40,737 bases of DNA from the NCBI RefSeq assembly GCF_000478275.1, contig NZ_ASJB01000008.1, positions 1 through 40,737 of the forward strand. The letters run 5' to 3'. A program made the position numbers and the translations under genes. Source of the DNA: Amycolatopsis orientalis DSM 40040 = KCTC 9412 (GTDB lineage: Bacteria; Actinomycetota; Actinomycetes; Mycobacteriales; Pseudonocardiaceae). The notes under the pieces are model-generated. The model worked only from the letters and a program-made list of their open reading frames with translations, ran no database searches and had not been told where the DNA came from. This document shows, one piece after another, positions 1 through 7,054 of the stretch. Each line of letters opens with the position of its first letter. The stretch's first letter is position 1.

Positions 1-154
1 TCAAATACATAAGCTCTACTGGCTTAGTTCACTAGCACACTGTTGAGTTCTCAAGCAACACACATTGCTTCAAGCGATATTCACAAGCTTTTGGTCGAGC
101 ATGCCGAATCCTACGGTCTTAGTCGTAGGGGGTCGGCGGCCGCTCGTGGGCCGA
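1..154 (-). promoter_or_regulatory. rRNA operon leader with boxA antiterminator
   Basis: Read on the minus strand, 60-31 contains TTGAGAACTCAACAGTGTGC, the boxA-type sequence of actinobacterial 16S rRNA leaders. A strong consensus promoter lies just upstream (161-189), and nothing in this stretch looks coding. The 16S gene itself should start beyond the left edge of the window. The transcript start near 154 is inferred from the -10 position. A short open frame across 43-447 on the plus strand is considered chance. Confidence 0.75.
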
Positions 155-160
155 CGCTGA

Positions 161-189
161 ACGTTACCTGGTCCGGTTCGCGGTGTCAA
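161..189 (-). promoter_or_regulatory. rRNA operon promoter
   Basis: On the minus strand TTGACA (189-184) is followed by exactly 17 nt and then TAACGT (166-161). This is the best sigma70/HrdB-type promoter in the window and reads toward the boxA leader. A second, weaker candidate further upstream is TTTTCG (289-284), 17 nt, TAATCT (266-261). A 5-bp GC hairpin at 215-230 lies between them. Confidence 0.72.
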
Positions 190-277
190 CCCGCTCGGCC
201 CTGGTTCCTGACCTGGGGCTTTTCGGCCCCGGTGGCCCGGTGTTCCTGGCGACGAAGAGAAGATTACATGCCCCGGA

Positions 278-298
278 ACCCCCCGAAAACAGGGGGGT
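278..298 (-). terminator. GC-rich hairpin after the amidase gene
   Basis: A perfect 7-bp stem (278-284 with 292-298) built of a C run and a G run closes a 7-nt loop. It lies 43 nt past the amidase stop and before the rRNA promoter, where a terminator protecting the rRNA promoter would be expected. There is no clear T tract on either strand, so termination is inferred from the stem and its position. Confidence 0.5.
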
Positions 299-340
299 CA
301 CTTAACGACATCGCCGCAGGTCAGCCGGTACGAACCCCCA

Positions 341-1903
341 TCATCCGACGGTCTTCAGGTAGCGAGGCGGTTTGCGGGCGGGGACGATCCGCTCGAAGTC
401 GGCCGCGTAGGCGAGGACTCGGGCGTCCGTCCAGCGGCCCGCCATGAACGAAACCCCGACCGGCAGCTCGCCGACGAACCCCGCGGGCACGGTGACGGCG
501 GGGTATCCCGAGACCGCGGCCGGCGTCGACGACGGGATCACGTCGTTGTCGCCGGTCTTGCAGTCCGTCTTCCAGGCCGGCGGGTTGGTCGGCGCGGCGA
601 TCGCGTCGAGCCGGTACTTGGCGAGGGTCTCGTCGATCGAGCGTTTCGCCAGGTCGGTCAGCTCGCGGCGCATGGCCAGGTAGGCGGGATCGGCCGGGCC
701 GGGCGCGGCGAGTGCCTGCTCGAAGAGTTCTTGCCCGGCGAAGCAGGTCTGCTCCAGCGGGTCGGACCGGTTGTAGGCGATCAGCGCGGCCAGGTCGCGC
801 GGTCCTTCCGGACGGGTGGCCAGGTAGCGATCGATGTCGCGGTGGAACTCGGTGAGCAGCGCCGGGAACTCCAGTTCACCCAGCCTGGCCTGGTACGGCG
901 GAGTCACCTCGACGACCTCGGCACCGGCTTTGACCAGCGAATTCCTGGCCTGCGTCAGCACCGTGTCCACGTCGGGGCCGAGGACCGGCAGACGCCAGAG
1001 GCCGATCCGCGAGCCCTTCAGCACGCCGGGCCTCAGGTGCGCCGCGTAGTCGGTCGGCTGATTCGGCGGGTACTCGCCGGTGGCCGGGTCGCTCGGGTCC
1101 CGGCCCTGCAGTGCGGACAGGGTCAGCGCGACATCGACGACGTGCCTGGCCATCGGGCCGGCGGTGTCCTGCTCGGCCGAGATCGGCACCACGCCGGTGC
1201 GGCTCACCAGGCCGAGACTCGGTTTGTGTCCCACGGTGGAGGTCATCCCGGCCGGGCAGACGATCGAGCCGTCGGTCTCACTGCCGATCGCGACCTGGGC
1301 GAGCGACGCGGCCACACCCGCGGCGGATCCGGCGGACGACCCACAAGGATTGCGATCGAGCACGTAGGGGTTGTTCGTCTGTCCGCCGACGCCTGACCAG
1401 CCGGAAGTGGGTTTGGCGGCGCGGAAGTTCGCCCATTCGGACAGGTTCGCCTTGCCGATGACCACCGCGCCCGCGGCACGCAGGCGGCGGACCAGGGTCG
1501 CGTCTTTCGCGGGCTTACTGCGCAGCGCTCGTGATCCGGCGGTCGTCTGCATCGAGTGGGTGTCGACGTTGTCCTTCACCAGGACCGGGATGCCGTCGAG
1601 GGGGCCTCGGGTCTTACCGGCCCGGCGACGGCCGTCACTTTCCGCGGCCTGCGCGATCGCCGCTGGATTGACCGCGATGACCGCGTTGACCTTCCGGTCC
1701 AGCTTCCGGATGCGATCGAGATAAGCCGAGGTCAGGCCGACCGCTGTCAGCCGTCCGGAGGACATCCGCGTCTGCAGGGCGGGGATGTCGGCGGCGTCGA
1801 GATCGAAGGATTTCGGCGCCGCGGAAACGGCAGGCGCGATACTCACCGTGATGGCCACGGCGACCGATGTGGTGAAGATTCGGAACATCGGTCGCCGCAC
1901 CAT
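341..1903 (-). CDS. Secreted amidase (amidase signature family)
   Basis: The 520-residue protein hydrolyses an amide bond of unknown substrate. Residues 1-28 form a signal peptide (Arg-rich start, hydrophobic core, AVSAA end), so it acts outside the cytoplasm. The amidase-signature core follows, with the Ser-cisSer-Lys triad visible as Lys110 (in VLVKDN), Ser189 (in NPCGSSAG) and Ser213 (in ETDGSIVCPA). The spacing of these residues matches the family. A strong AGGAGA ribosome binding site lies 4 nt before the ATG. The start is 14 nt after the glnA stop, so the two may be co-transcribed. The substrate could be a peptide amide, acyl amide or nitrile-derived amide and cannot be told from sequence. 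Confidence 0.88.
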   Translation of the reverse strand: MVRRPMFRIFTTSVAVAITVSIAPAVSAAPKSFDLDAADIPALQTRMSSGRLTAVGLTSAYLDRIRKLDRKVNAVIAVNPAAIAQAAESDGRRRAGKTRGPLDGIPVLVKDNVDTHSMQTTAGSRALRSKPAKDATLVRRLRAAGAVVIGKANLSEWANFRAAKPTSGWSGVGGQTNNPYVLDRNPCGSSAGSAAGVAASLAQVAIGSETDGSIVCPAGMTSTVGHKPSLGLVSRTGVVPISAEQDTAGPMARHVVDVALTLSALQGRDPSDPATGEYPPNQPTDYAAHLRPGVLKGSRIGLWRLPVLGPDVDTVLTQARNSLVKAGAEVVEVTPPYQARLGELEFPALLTEFHRDIDRYLATRPEGPRDLAALIAYNRSDPLEQTCFAGQELFEQALAAPGPADPAYLAMRRELTDLAKRSIDETLAKYRLDAIAAPTNPPAWKTDCKTGDNDVIPSSTPAAVSGYPAVTVPAGFVGELPVGVSFMAGRWTDARVLAYAADFERIVPARKPPRYLKTVG

Positions 1904-1917
1904 CAGGTCTCCTTCGT

Positions 1918-3261
1918 CTAGAGAACCGGAAGCAGGGTCCGCAGCTCGTACGGGGTCACCGCGCTGCGGTAGTTATCCCATTCAACACGTTTGTTGCGCA
2001 GGAAGAAGTCGTAAACGTGCTCTCCGAGCGCTTCGGGCAGAAGTTCCGATTTCTCCATTTCGGACAGCGCCTCGCCCAGGTTCTGCGGGAGCTGGGCGTA
2101 TCCGGCCGCACGGCGTTCGGCGTCGGACAGCTGCCAGATGTTGTCCTCGGCGGGAGGCGGCAGCTCGTAGCCCTTTTCGATGCCCTTGAGGCCGGCGGCC
2201 AGGATGACCGAGTAGGCCAGATACGGGTTGCACGCGGAGTCGAGCGTGCGGATCTCCACGCGGCGTGACGACGCCTTGCCCGGCGAGTACATCGGCACCC
2301 TGACCAGCGCGGAGCGGTTGGCCCGGCCCCACGAAACGGTGGTCGGTGCCTCACTGCCGCTGATCAGCCGCTTGTAGGAGTTCACCCACTGGTTGGTGAC
2401 CGCCGAGATCTCCTTCGCGTGGTGCAGCAGCCCCGCCACGAAGGCCTTGCCGGTCGCGGACAGCTCGTACGGGTCTTCCGCGTCATAGAAGGCGTTGCGG
2501 TCACCTTCGAACAGGCTCACGTGGGTGTGCATCCCCGAGCCCGGCTGGTTGGTGAACGGCTTCGGCATGAAGGTCGCCCGGACCCCCTGGGTGAGCGCGA
2601 CCTCCTTCACGACGTAACGGAAGGTCATCACGTTGTCGGCCATGGTCAGCGCGTCGGCGTACCTGAGGTCGATCTCCTGCTGGCCGGGCGCGCCCTCGTG
2701 ATGGCTGAACTCGACCGAGATCCCCATCGCCTCGAGCGTCTCGATGGCGTGACGGCGGAAGTGCGTCGCGGTCGCGTGGCTGGCCTGGTCAAAGTACCCG
2801 CCGTTGTCCGCCGGCTCGGGCTCGCTGCCGTCGTCCGGCAGGCTGGCGAGCAGGAAGAACTCGATTTCCGGGTGGACGTAGCAGGTGAAACCCGCTTCGG
2901 CCGCCTTCGAGAGCTGCCTGCGCAGGACGTGGCGGGGGTCCGCCCAGGACGGGGAGCCGTCCGGCATCGCGATGTCGCAGAACATGCGTGCCGAGTACGG
3001 GCCGCCGTCCGGGGTCTCCCAGGGCAGTACCTGGAACGTGGCCGGGTCCGGCTTCGCGACCATGTCGGATTCGTAGACGCGCGCGAATCCTTCGATGGCC
3101 GATCCATCGAAGCCGATCCCCTCACTGAAGGCGCCCTCGAGCTCGGCGGGCGCTACGGCGACGGACTTGAGAAACCCCAGCACGTCGGTGAACCAGAGCC
3201 TGACGAAACGGATGTCGCGCTCTTCCAAGGTGCGGAGCACGAACTCCTGCTGGCGATCCAT
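1918..3261 (-). CDS. glnA: Glutamine synthetase, GlnA2-like
   Basis: A type I glutamine synthetase of 447 residues, which condenses glutamate and ammonia to glutamine with ATP. Visible motifs are IGFDGSAIEGF (49-59), the metal-binding PEIEFF (131-136), HHEGAPGQQEID (187-198), KPFTNQPGSGMHTHVSL (234-250) and the NRSALVRVP segment (316-324). Length and the MDRQQEFVLRTLEERDI start match mycobacterial GlnA2 (Rv2222c). At the site of the adenylylated Tyr of E. coli GlnA (NLYDLP) it has NIWQLS (374-379), Trp instead of Tyr, so GlnE control is not expected at this site. Upstream lies TAGGGT six nt before the ATG, consistent with a leaderless mRNA. Some GlnA2-like proteins in Streptomyces are gamma-glutamylpolyamine synthetases (GlnA3), so the exact substrate is not proven. 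Confidence 0.92.
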   Translation of the reverse strand: MDRQQEFVLRTLEERDIRFVRLWFTDVLGFLKSVAVAPAELEGAFSEGIGFDGSAIEGFARVYESDMVAKPDPATFQVLPWETPDGGPYSARMFCDIAMPDGSPSWADPRHVLRRQLSKAAEAGFTCYVHPEIEFFLLASLPDDGSEPEPADNGGYFDQASHATATHFRRHAIETLEAMGISVEFSHHEGAPGQQEIDLRYADALTMADNVMTFRYVVKEVALTQGVRATFMPKPFTNQPGSGMHTHVSLFEGDRNAFYDAEDPYELSATGKAFVAGLLHHAKEISAVTNQWVNSYKRLISGSEAPTTVSWGRANRSALVRVPMYSPGKASSRRVEIRTLDSACNPYLAYSVILAAGLKGIEKGYELPPPAEDNIWQLSDAERRAAGYAQLPQNLGEALSEMEKSELLPEALGEHVYDFFLRNKRVEWDNYRSAVTPYELRTLLPVL

Positions 3262-3267
3262 GGCCGC

Positions 3268-3273
3268 ACCCTA
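3268..3273 (-). promoter_or_regulatory. -10 element for a leaderless glnA transcript
   Basis: On the minus strand TAGGGT sits exactly 6 nt upstream of the glnA ATG, with no ribosome binding site between. This places transcription start at or next to the start codon, a common arrangement in actinobacteria. No convincing -35 is visible. Inference from spacing only. Confidence 0.45.
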
Positions 3274-3329
3274 ACGAGAACGTGTTAACGACATGTTTCG
3301 CGACGCGCCGTTCGACCGGAAGTGGTGGA

Positions 3330-4673
3330 TCACGCCACGAGAACCGCTTCGGGTTTCGCGGCCTTCGCGATCGACAGCGAAGCGACCGAAGCGAGCACGG
3401 CGAGACCCGCGGCGATGTACCAGGCGAGCGCGTAGCTGCCGGAAGAGTCTCGGATCGCGCCGGCGCCGAAGGCCGCGAGACCGGCGCCGAGCTGGTGACT
3501 GGCGAAGACCCAGCCGAAGACGATCGGTCCGGCGGCGCCGAACTGGCGGACGCAGAGCGCGACCGTCGGCGGAACCGTCGCCACCCAGTCGAGGCCGTAG
3601 AAGACGATGAAGGCCCACATGCTCGGTTCGACTGATCCGCTCAGCAGTTGCGGCAGCAGCGCGAGCGAGACACCGCGAAGGGCGTAGTAGACGCCGAGAA
3701 GGATCCGCGGATCGACCCGATCCGTGAGCCAGCCGGAGGCGATCGTGCCGACGACGTCGAAGATCCCGACGAGGGCGAGCAGGCCGGCGGCGGTGGTCTG
3801 TGGCATGCCGTGGTCGTGCGCCGCAGGAACGAAGTGGGTGCTGACCAGGCCGTTCGTCGTGGCACCGCAGATCGCGAAACCGGCCGCGAGCAACCAGAAC
3901 GTCCTCGTGCGTGCCGCCGAGCCGAGGACCGAGAGTGCGCGACGGGCCGAACCACCCGTACGAGGAACGGGGGCGACTTCGCCGGGTTCCGCGCCGTACG
4001 CGGTCGTGCCGACGTCGGACGGGTGATCGCGGACCACCAGAAGGACGACGGGGACGACGGCCAGTGCGGCGATGGCGATGACGAGCGACGCCGTCCGCCA
4101 GCCTTCGTCGACGGCGAGGTTCGCCACGATCGGGAGGAAGATCAGCTGGCCGGTGGCTCCCGCGGCGGTGAGGACGCCGGTGACGACGCCGCGGCTGCGG
4201 ACGAACCAGCGGGCGGCGACCGTCGCGGCGAAGCTCATCGCCATCGAACCTGTGCCGACGCCGACCAGGACGCCCCAGCAGAGGATGAGCTGCCAGCTCG
4301 CGCTCATGAACACCGTGCCGCCCGCACCGATCGCGACGACGAAGAGCGCCGTCGAGGCGACGCGTCGCATGCCGAAGCGCTCCATGAGAGCCGCCGCGAA
4401 GGGTGAGAAGAGGCCGTAGAGCACGAGGTTCACGGAGACGGCTGACGCGATCGTCGCGCGGGACCAGCCGAACTCGTTGTGAAGCGGGTCGATGAGCACA
4501 CCGGGGGCGGCGCGGAAACCGGCGGCGGCGAGCAGGGCGATGAATGCGGCGGCGGCGACGAACCACGCTCGGTGGAGTCGAGTCTCAGGTTGCACGGGTA
4601 CAGCGTCATCGCCGGCGGCTTCCGACGGAAGCGGCCGGAAGGACACCGTGCGAAAGATTCGGGCCAAGGCCAT
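3330..4673 (-). CDS. MFS transporter, 12 transmembrane segments
   Basis: A 447-residue membrane protein with about twelve hydrophobic helices and the MFS layout: an ERFGMRR motif after TM2, a ARWFVRSRGVVTG motif after TM4, and a central hydrophilic loop (about residues 215-250). The pattern resembles the monocarboxylate/oxalate-formate antiporter branch, but the substrate is unknown. The ATG at 4673 gives only 11 bp between it and the divergent lipoprotein ATG. An in-frame GTG at 4595 (VQPETRLHRAW) would give a shorter N-terminus more typical of MFS proteins and more room for promoters. Neither start has a good ribosome binding site. It lies 68 bp upstream of glnA on the same strand but glnA probably has its own promoter. 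Confidence 0.85.
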   Translation of the reverse strand: MALARIFRTVSFRPLPSEAAGDDAVPVQPETRLHRAWFVAAAAFIALLAAAGFRAAPGVLIDPLHNEFGWSRATIASAVSVNLVLYGLFSPFAAALMERFGMRRVASTALFVVAIGAGGTVFMSASWQLILCWGVLVGVGTGSMAMSFAATVAARWFVRSRGVVTGVLTAAGATGQLIFLPIVANLAVDEGWRTASLVIAIAALAVVPVVLLVVRDHPSDVGTTAYGAEPGEVAPVPRTGGSARRALSVLGSAARTRTFWLLAAGFAICGATTNGLVSTHFVPAAHDHGMPQTTAAGLLALVGIFDVVGTIASGWLTDRVDPRILLGVYYALRGVSLALLPQLLSGSVEPSMWAFIVFYGLDWVATVPPTVALCVRQFGAAGPIVFGWVFASHQLGAGLAAFGAGAIRDSSGSYALAWYIAAGLAVLASVASLSIAKAAKPEAVLVA

Positions 4674-4678
4674 AGGCT
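4673..4678 (+). promoter_or_regulatory. -10 element for a leaderless lipoprotein transcript
   Basis: TAGGCT lies exactly 6 nt upstream of the ATG at 4685, and no Shine-Dalgarno sequence intervenes. The same TAnnnT-N6-ATG layout is seen at glnA and ogt. The element overlaps the proposed ATG of the divergent MFS gene. Inference from spacing. Confidence 0.45.
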
Positions 4679-4684
4679 CTGGCC

Positions 4685-5365
4685 ATGCGCTGCCGTCACC
4701 TCGTGCCGGCGCTGCTGCTCACGATCGGGCTCATCGGCGGCTGCGCGGGGTCTCCCCCGTTGCCGCCTGCCCAGGAATTCGTGAGCGCGGCGGCCGACTC
4801 CCTCGTCTCGTTGCGCAGCGTGCGGTTCAAGCTCGGGGTGAACGGCGTCGTCACCGGGCTTCCGGTGCGCGGGCTCGACGGCGATATCAGCCTCGATGGC
4901 GGCCGGGATGGCAGCGCGGTCGGTAATGCCGATCTGCAGGATGACTTCGAACGGGTGAAGGTCAAGTACCGGCTGTCCGGTTCGGAGATCACGCTCAGTG
5001 GTCCTGACGTGGATCGGGTGGTTCCGGCTTCGGCGCCTTACACGCCGCGTGCGATGCTCGGGGCCGATGGCGGGCTGCGGCGGCTGCTGCTCGGGGCGAC
5101 CGATTTGCGGGGCGAGCGGTGGGAGCGGGTGCAGGACACCGACTCGTTCCGGATCGGCGCGAAGGTGCCGGCCTCGGTGATCGGCGGGATCGTGCCGGAG
5201 ATCAAGTCGGACGTGTTCGTGAAGCTGTGGATTTCGCAGGACGAGCCGCGGCGGCTGGTGCGGGTTTGGGTGCAGGTGCCGCCGACGCGGCCGGAGGAGT
5301 TCGCGGTGATGTTGGAACTAGCGTTGACCAGGCATAACGTGGCGGTCGTCGGGGGCGGGCGATAG
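4685..5365 (+). CDS. LppX/LprAFG-family lipoprotein
   Basis: The 226-residue product is an exported lipoprotein: a hydrophobic signal sequence ends in the lipobox IGGC with Cys20 as the lipidation site. The rest fits the LppX/LprAFG family, whose mycobacterial members (LprG, LppX) carry lipids such as triacylated glycolipids across the cell envelope in a hydrophobic pocket. The start of the mature part (FVSAAADSLVSLRSVRFKL) and the LWISQDEPRRLVRVWVQ strand pair are typical. In Mycobacterium lprG forms an operon with the 14-helix exporter p55. Here the neighbouring MFS gene is divergent and not p55-like. The TAG stop (5363-5365) lies inside a family A repeat, and the reading frame ends exactly where the repeat begins. 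Confidence 0.78.
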   Translation: MRCRHLVPALLLTIGLIGGCAGSPPLPPAQEFVSAAADSLVSLRSVRFKLGVNGVVTGLPVRGLDGDISLDGGRDGSAVGNADLQDDFERVKVKYRLSGSEITLSGPDVDRVVPASAPYTPRAMLGADGGLRRLLLGATDLRGERWERVQDTDSFRIGAKVPASVIGGIVPEIKSDVFVKLWISQDEPRRLVRVWVQVPPTRPEEFAVMLELALTRHNVAVVGGGR

Positions 5366-5380
5366 CAAAGGTCCCTTGCT
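5364..5380 (+). repeat. Family A repeat, single copy
   Basis: Exact core AGCAAAGGTCCCTTGCT preceded by GCGAT. The core is itself an imperfect palindrome (five paired bases at each end, an A/C mismatch, then GG-T-CC). It lies between convergent genes and its first bases are the stop codon of the lipoprotein gene. A second copy in the same direction follows 56 bp later. Confidence 0.85.
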
Positions 5381-5419
5381 TCCCTGGGGTGAAAAGGCCA
5401 GGTCAGCGGGTGCGGCGAT

Positions 5420-5436
5420 AGCAAAGGTCCCTTGCT
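5420..5436 (+). repeat. Family A repeat, single copy
   Basis: Exact core AGCAAAGGTCCCTTGCT in the same orientation as the copy at 5364. It is preceded by CCAGGTCAGCG and CGGCGAT, an upstream context that recurs before the copy at 11218. It ends 6 bp before the stop codon of the hydrolase on the opposite strand. Confidence 0.85.
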
Positions 5437-5442
5437 CCCCCG

Positions 5443-7002
5443 CTAGGTGCAGCGGGTGTCGGGTGCGGGCAGTTTGCCGTCGATCAGGTACGCGAAGCCC
5501 GCACCGTCGACGCACTCGTTGCCGTCGAGGAACACGGTGTGCTGCGCGCCCTCGAACGTGAGCAAAGCTCCCTTGAGGTCCCGCGCGAGGTTCACGCCGG
5601 ACGCGTACGGGGTCGCCGGATCGTCGGTGGTCGAGATGACCAGCGGCCGCGGCAGGCCTTCGACGTCGGGTTTGTGCACTTCAGAGGTGGCGGGGGCCGG
5701 CCAGACCGAGCAGATGTCGAGTTCGCTCATGTCCGGCGTGCCACCGGTGAGGAACGGCGCGCCCTGGTACATCCGCTCGTGGGCGCCGTCGATGACGCGG
5801 CGGTCGGTGATCCGCGCGCTGTCGACGCAGCGGACGGCGAAGTAGACGTCGAGGATCCCGGTGTACCGGCCGTCCGGCTCACGGCCGTAGTAGCTGTCGG
5901 CGAGCGCGACCAGGGTTTTGCCGCTCCCCCGCTTGAGTTCGGCGAACCCGTCGTTGAGGAACTTCCACGCGTCCTGTGAGTACAGCGCGGCGCTGGTTCC
6001 GGTGATGGCGTCCTCGAAGGAGAGTTCGCGGTTTCCGGCCGGGGCGGGCCTGGTGATCAGCGGCCGGACCAGGTCCTGGAACGCCTTCGTCATCGCGCCG
6101 GCGTCGCGCCCGAGCGCGCAGTCCTGGCGGGCGGCGCACCATTTGCCGAATTCGGCGAACGTGTTCTGGAAGCCCGCCATCTGCGTGACGAGCGATTCGG
6201 CGGTGTCGAGTTCGGGATCGACCGCGCCGTCGAGGAGCAGCGCCCGCACCTTGTCCGGGTAGGCCTCGGCGTAGGCGGTCCCGATCTGCGTGCCGTACGA
6301 AAAGCCCAGGTAGGTGAGCTTTTCGTCGCCGAGGGCGGAGCGCAGGACGTCGAGATCGCGGACGACGTCCCTGGTCCCGATGTTGGCGAGCATCTCTTGG
6401 CCGTGCTTCGTGCGCTCGACACACTTCGCGGCGTACGCCTTGGCGTCGGCGAGTTGCTTCGCGATCCCGCCGGAGGTCGTGTCGCTCTCCGAATCCTCGG
6501 CACGGTCCGCGTCGCGTTCGGCGTCGGTGAGGCAGACGAGCTTCGGTTCGCTGGTCCCGACGCCGCGCGGGTCGAATCCGACGATGTCGAACCGCGTGGC
6601 CAGGGTGGCGGCGGGACGGGACTTCGCGATACGTGCCGCGGCCGAGACGCCCGAGCCACCGGGCCCACCGGGGTTGATCACGAGCGACCCGATCCGCTGA
6701 TCGGCCTTCTTCGCTTTGTGCCGGAGGACGCCGATCGAGATCGTCTCCCCGTCCGGTTTCAGGTAGTCGAGTGGCACGGTGAGCTTCGCGCAGTCGAACG
6801 CCTTGTCCGTGAAGCCCGCGCACTGACCCCATGCCAGCTTCTGCGCTGTGAACTTCTCGAGCGCCTTCGGATCCGGAGTCGGCGACGCGGAGGTCGTCGG
6901 GGTCGGCGGAGGGGCCGACGGCGCGGGCTGCGGCTGCTGCTGCGTCGTGCACGAAGCGACCAGCACGGCGGCGAGCACGACCGGGACGCGGCGAAGGCTC
7001 AT
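5443..7002 (-). CDS. Hip1-like lipoprotein serine peptidase (copy 1)
   Basis: A 519-residue secreted alpha/beta-hydrolase lipoprotein. The signal ends in LVASC with Cys18 lipidated, followed by a Pro/Thr/Ser-rich linker (about 20-45). The catalytic fold has the oxyanion segment NPGGPGGSG (110-118), GFSYGT with nucleophile Ser235, Asp461 (in TTDDPATPY) and His488 (in AQHTVF). Residue positions and length match mycobacterial Hip1/CaeA (Rv2224c), a cell-envelope serine protease, and tripeptidyl aminopeptidases of Streptomyces. The C-terminal part is the TAP-like domain. It lies 52 bp downstream of its paralogue with a small hairpin between. Upstream GAAGAT six nt before the ATG could be a leaderless -10. 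The substrate is unknown. Confidence 0.88.
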   Translation of the reverse strand: MSLRRVPVVLAAVLVASCTTQQQPQPAPSAPPPTPTTSASPTPDPKALEKFTAQKLAWGQCAGFTDKAFDCAKLTVPLDYLKPDGETISIGVLRHKAKKADQRIGSLVINPGGPGGSGVSAAARIAKSRPAATLATRFDIVGFDPRGVGTSEPKLVCLTDAERDADRAEDSESDTTSGGIAKQLADAKAYAAKCVERTKHGQEMLANIGTRDVVRDLDVLRSALGDEKLTYLGFSYGTQIGTAYAEAYPDKVRALLLDGAVDPELDTAESLVTQMAGFQNTFAEFGKWCAARQDCALGRDAGAMTKAFQDLVRPLITRPAPAGNRELSFEDAITGTSAALYSQDAWKFLNDGFAELKRGSGKTLVALADSYYGREPDGRYTGILDVYFAVRCVDSARITDRRVIDGAHERMYQGAPFLTGGTPDMSELDICSVWPAPATSEVHKPDVEGLPRPLVISTTDDPATPYASGVNLARDLKGALLTFEGAQHTVFLDGNECVDGAGFAYLIDGKLPAPDTRCT

Positions 7003-7024
7003 CTCGCGATCTTCGCAGCGTCCC

Positions 7025-7039
7025 GGCCTGTCGCAGGCC
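7025..7039 (-). terminator. Small hairpin between the two hydrolase genes
   Basis: A perfect 6-bp stem GGCCTG/CAGGCC with a TCG loop lies 15 nt past the stop of the upstream paralogue and 22 nt before the next start. It could act as a weak terminator or an mRNA end stabiliser. There is no T tract. Confidence 0.35.
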
Positions 7040-7054
7040 TTCGCGCCGAACTCG

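Noticed and set aside
43..447. A 134-codon plus-strand frame over the rRNA leader
   Set aside because: It has no recognisable protein features and overlaps boxA, the rRNA promoter and the amidase end.
3284..3299. GlnR-like half-site upstream of glnA (GAAAC-N6-TTAAC on the minus strand)
   Set aside because: Only one imperfect half of the four-part GlnR consensus is present; not enough to call an operator.
3330..5365. An lprG-p55 type transporter-lipoprotein operon
   Set aside because: The MFS gene is divergent, has 12 rather than 14 helices, and does not resemble P55.
5564..5580. AGCAAAGCTCCCTTGA inside both Hip1-like genes, resembling the family A core
   Set aside because: It encodes the conserved KGALLTFEG segment in both paralogues, so the likeness is due to protein conservation.
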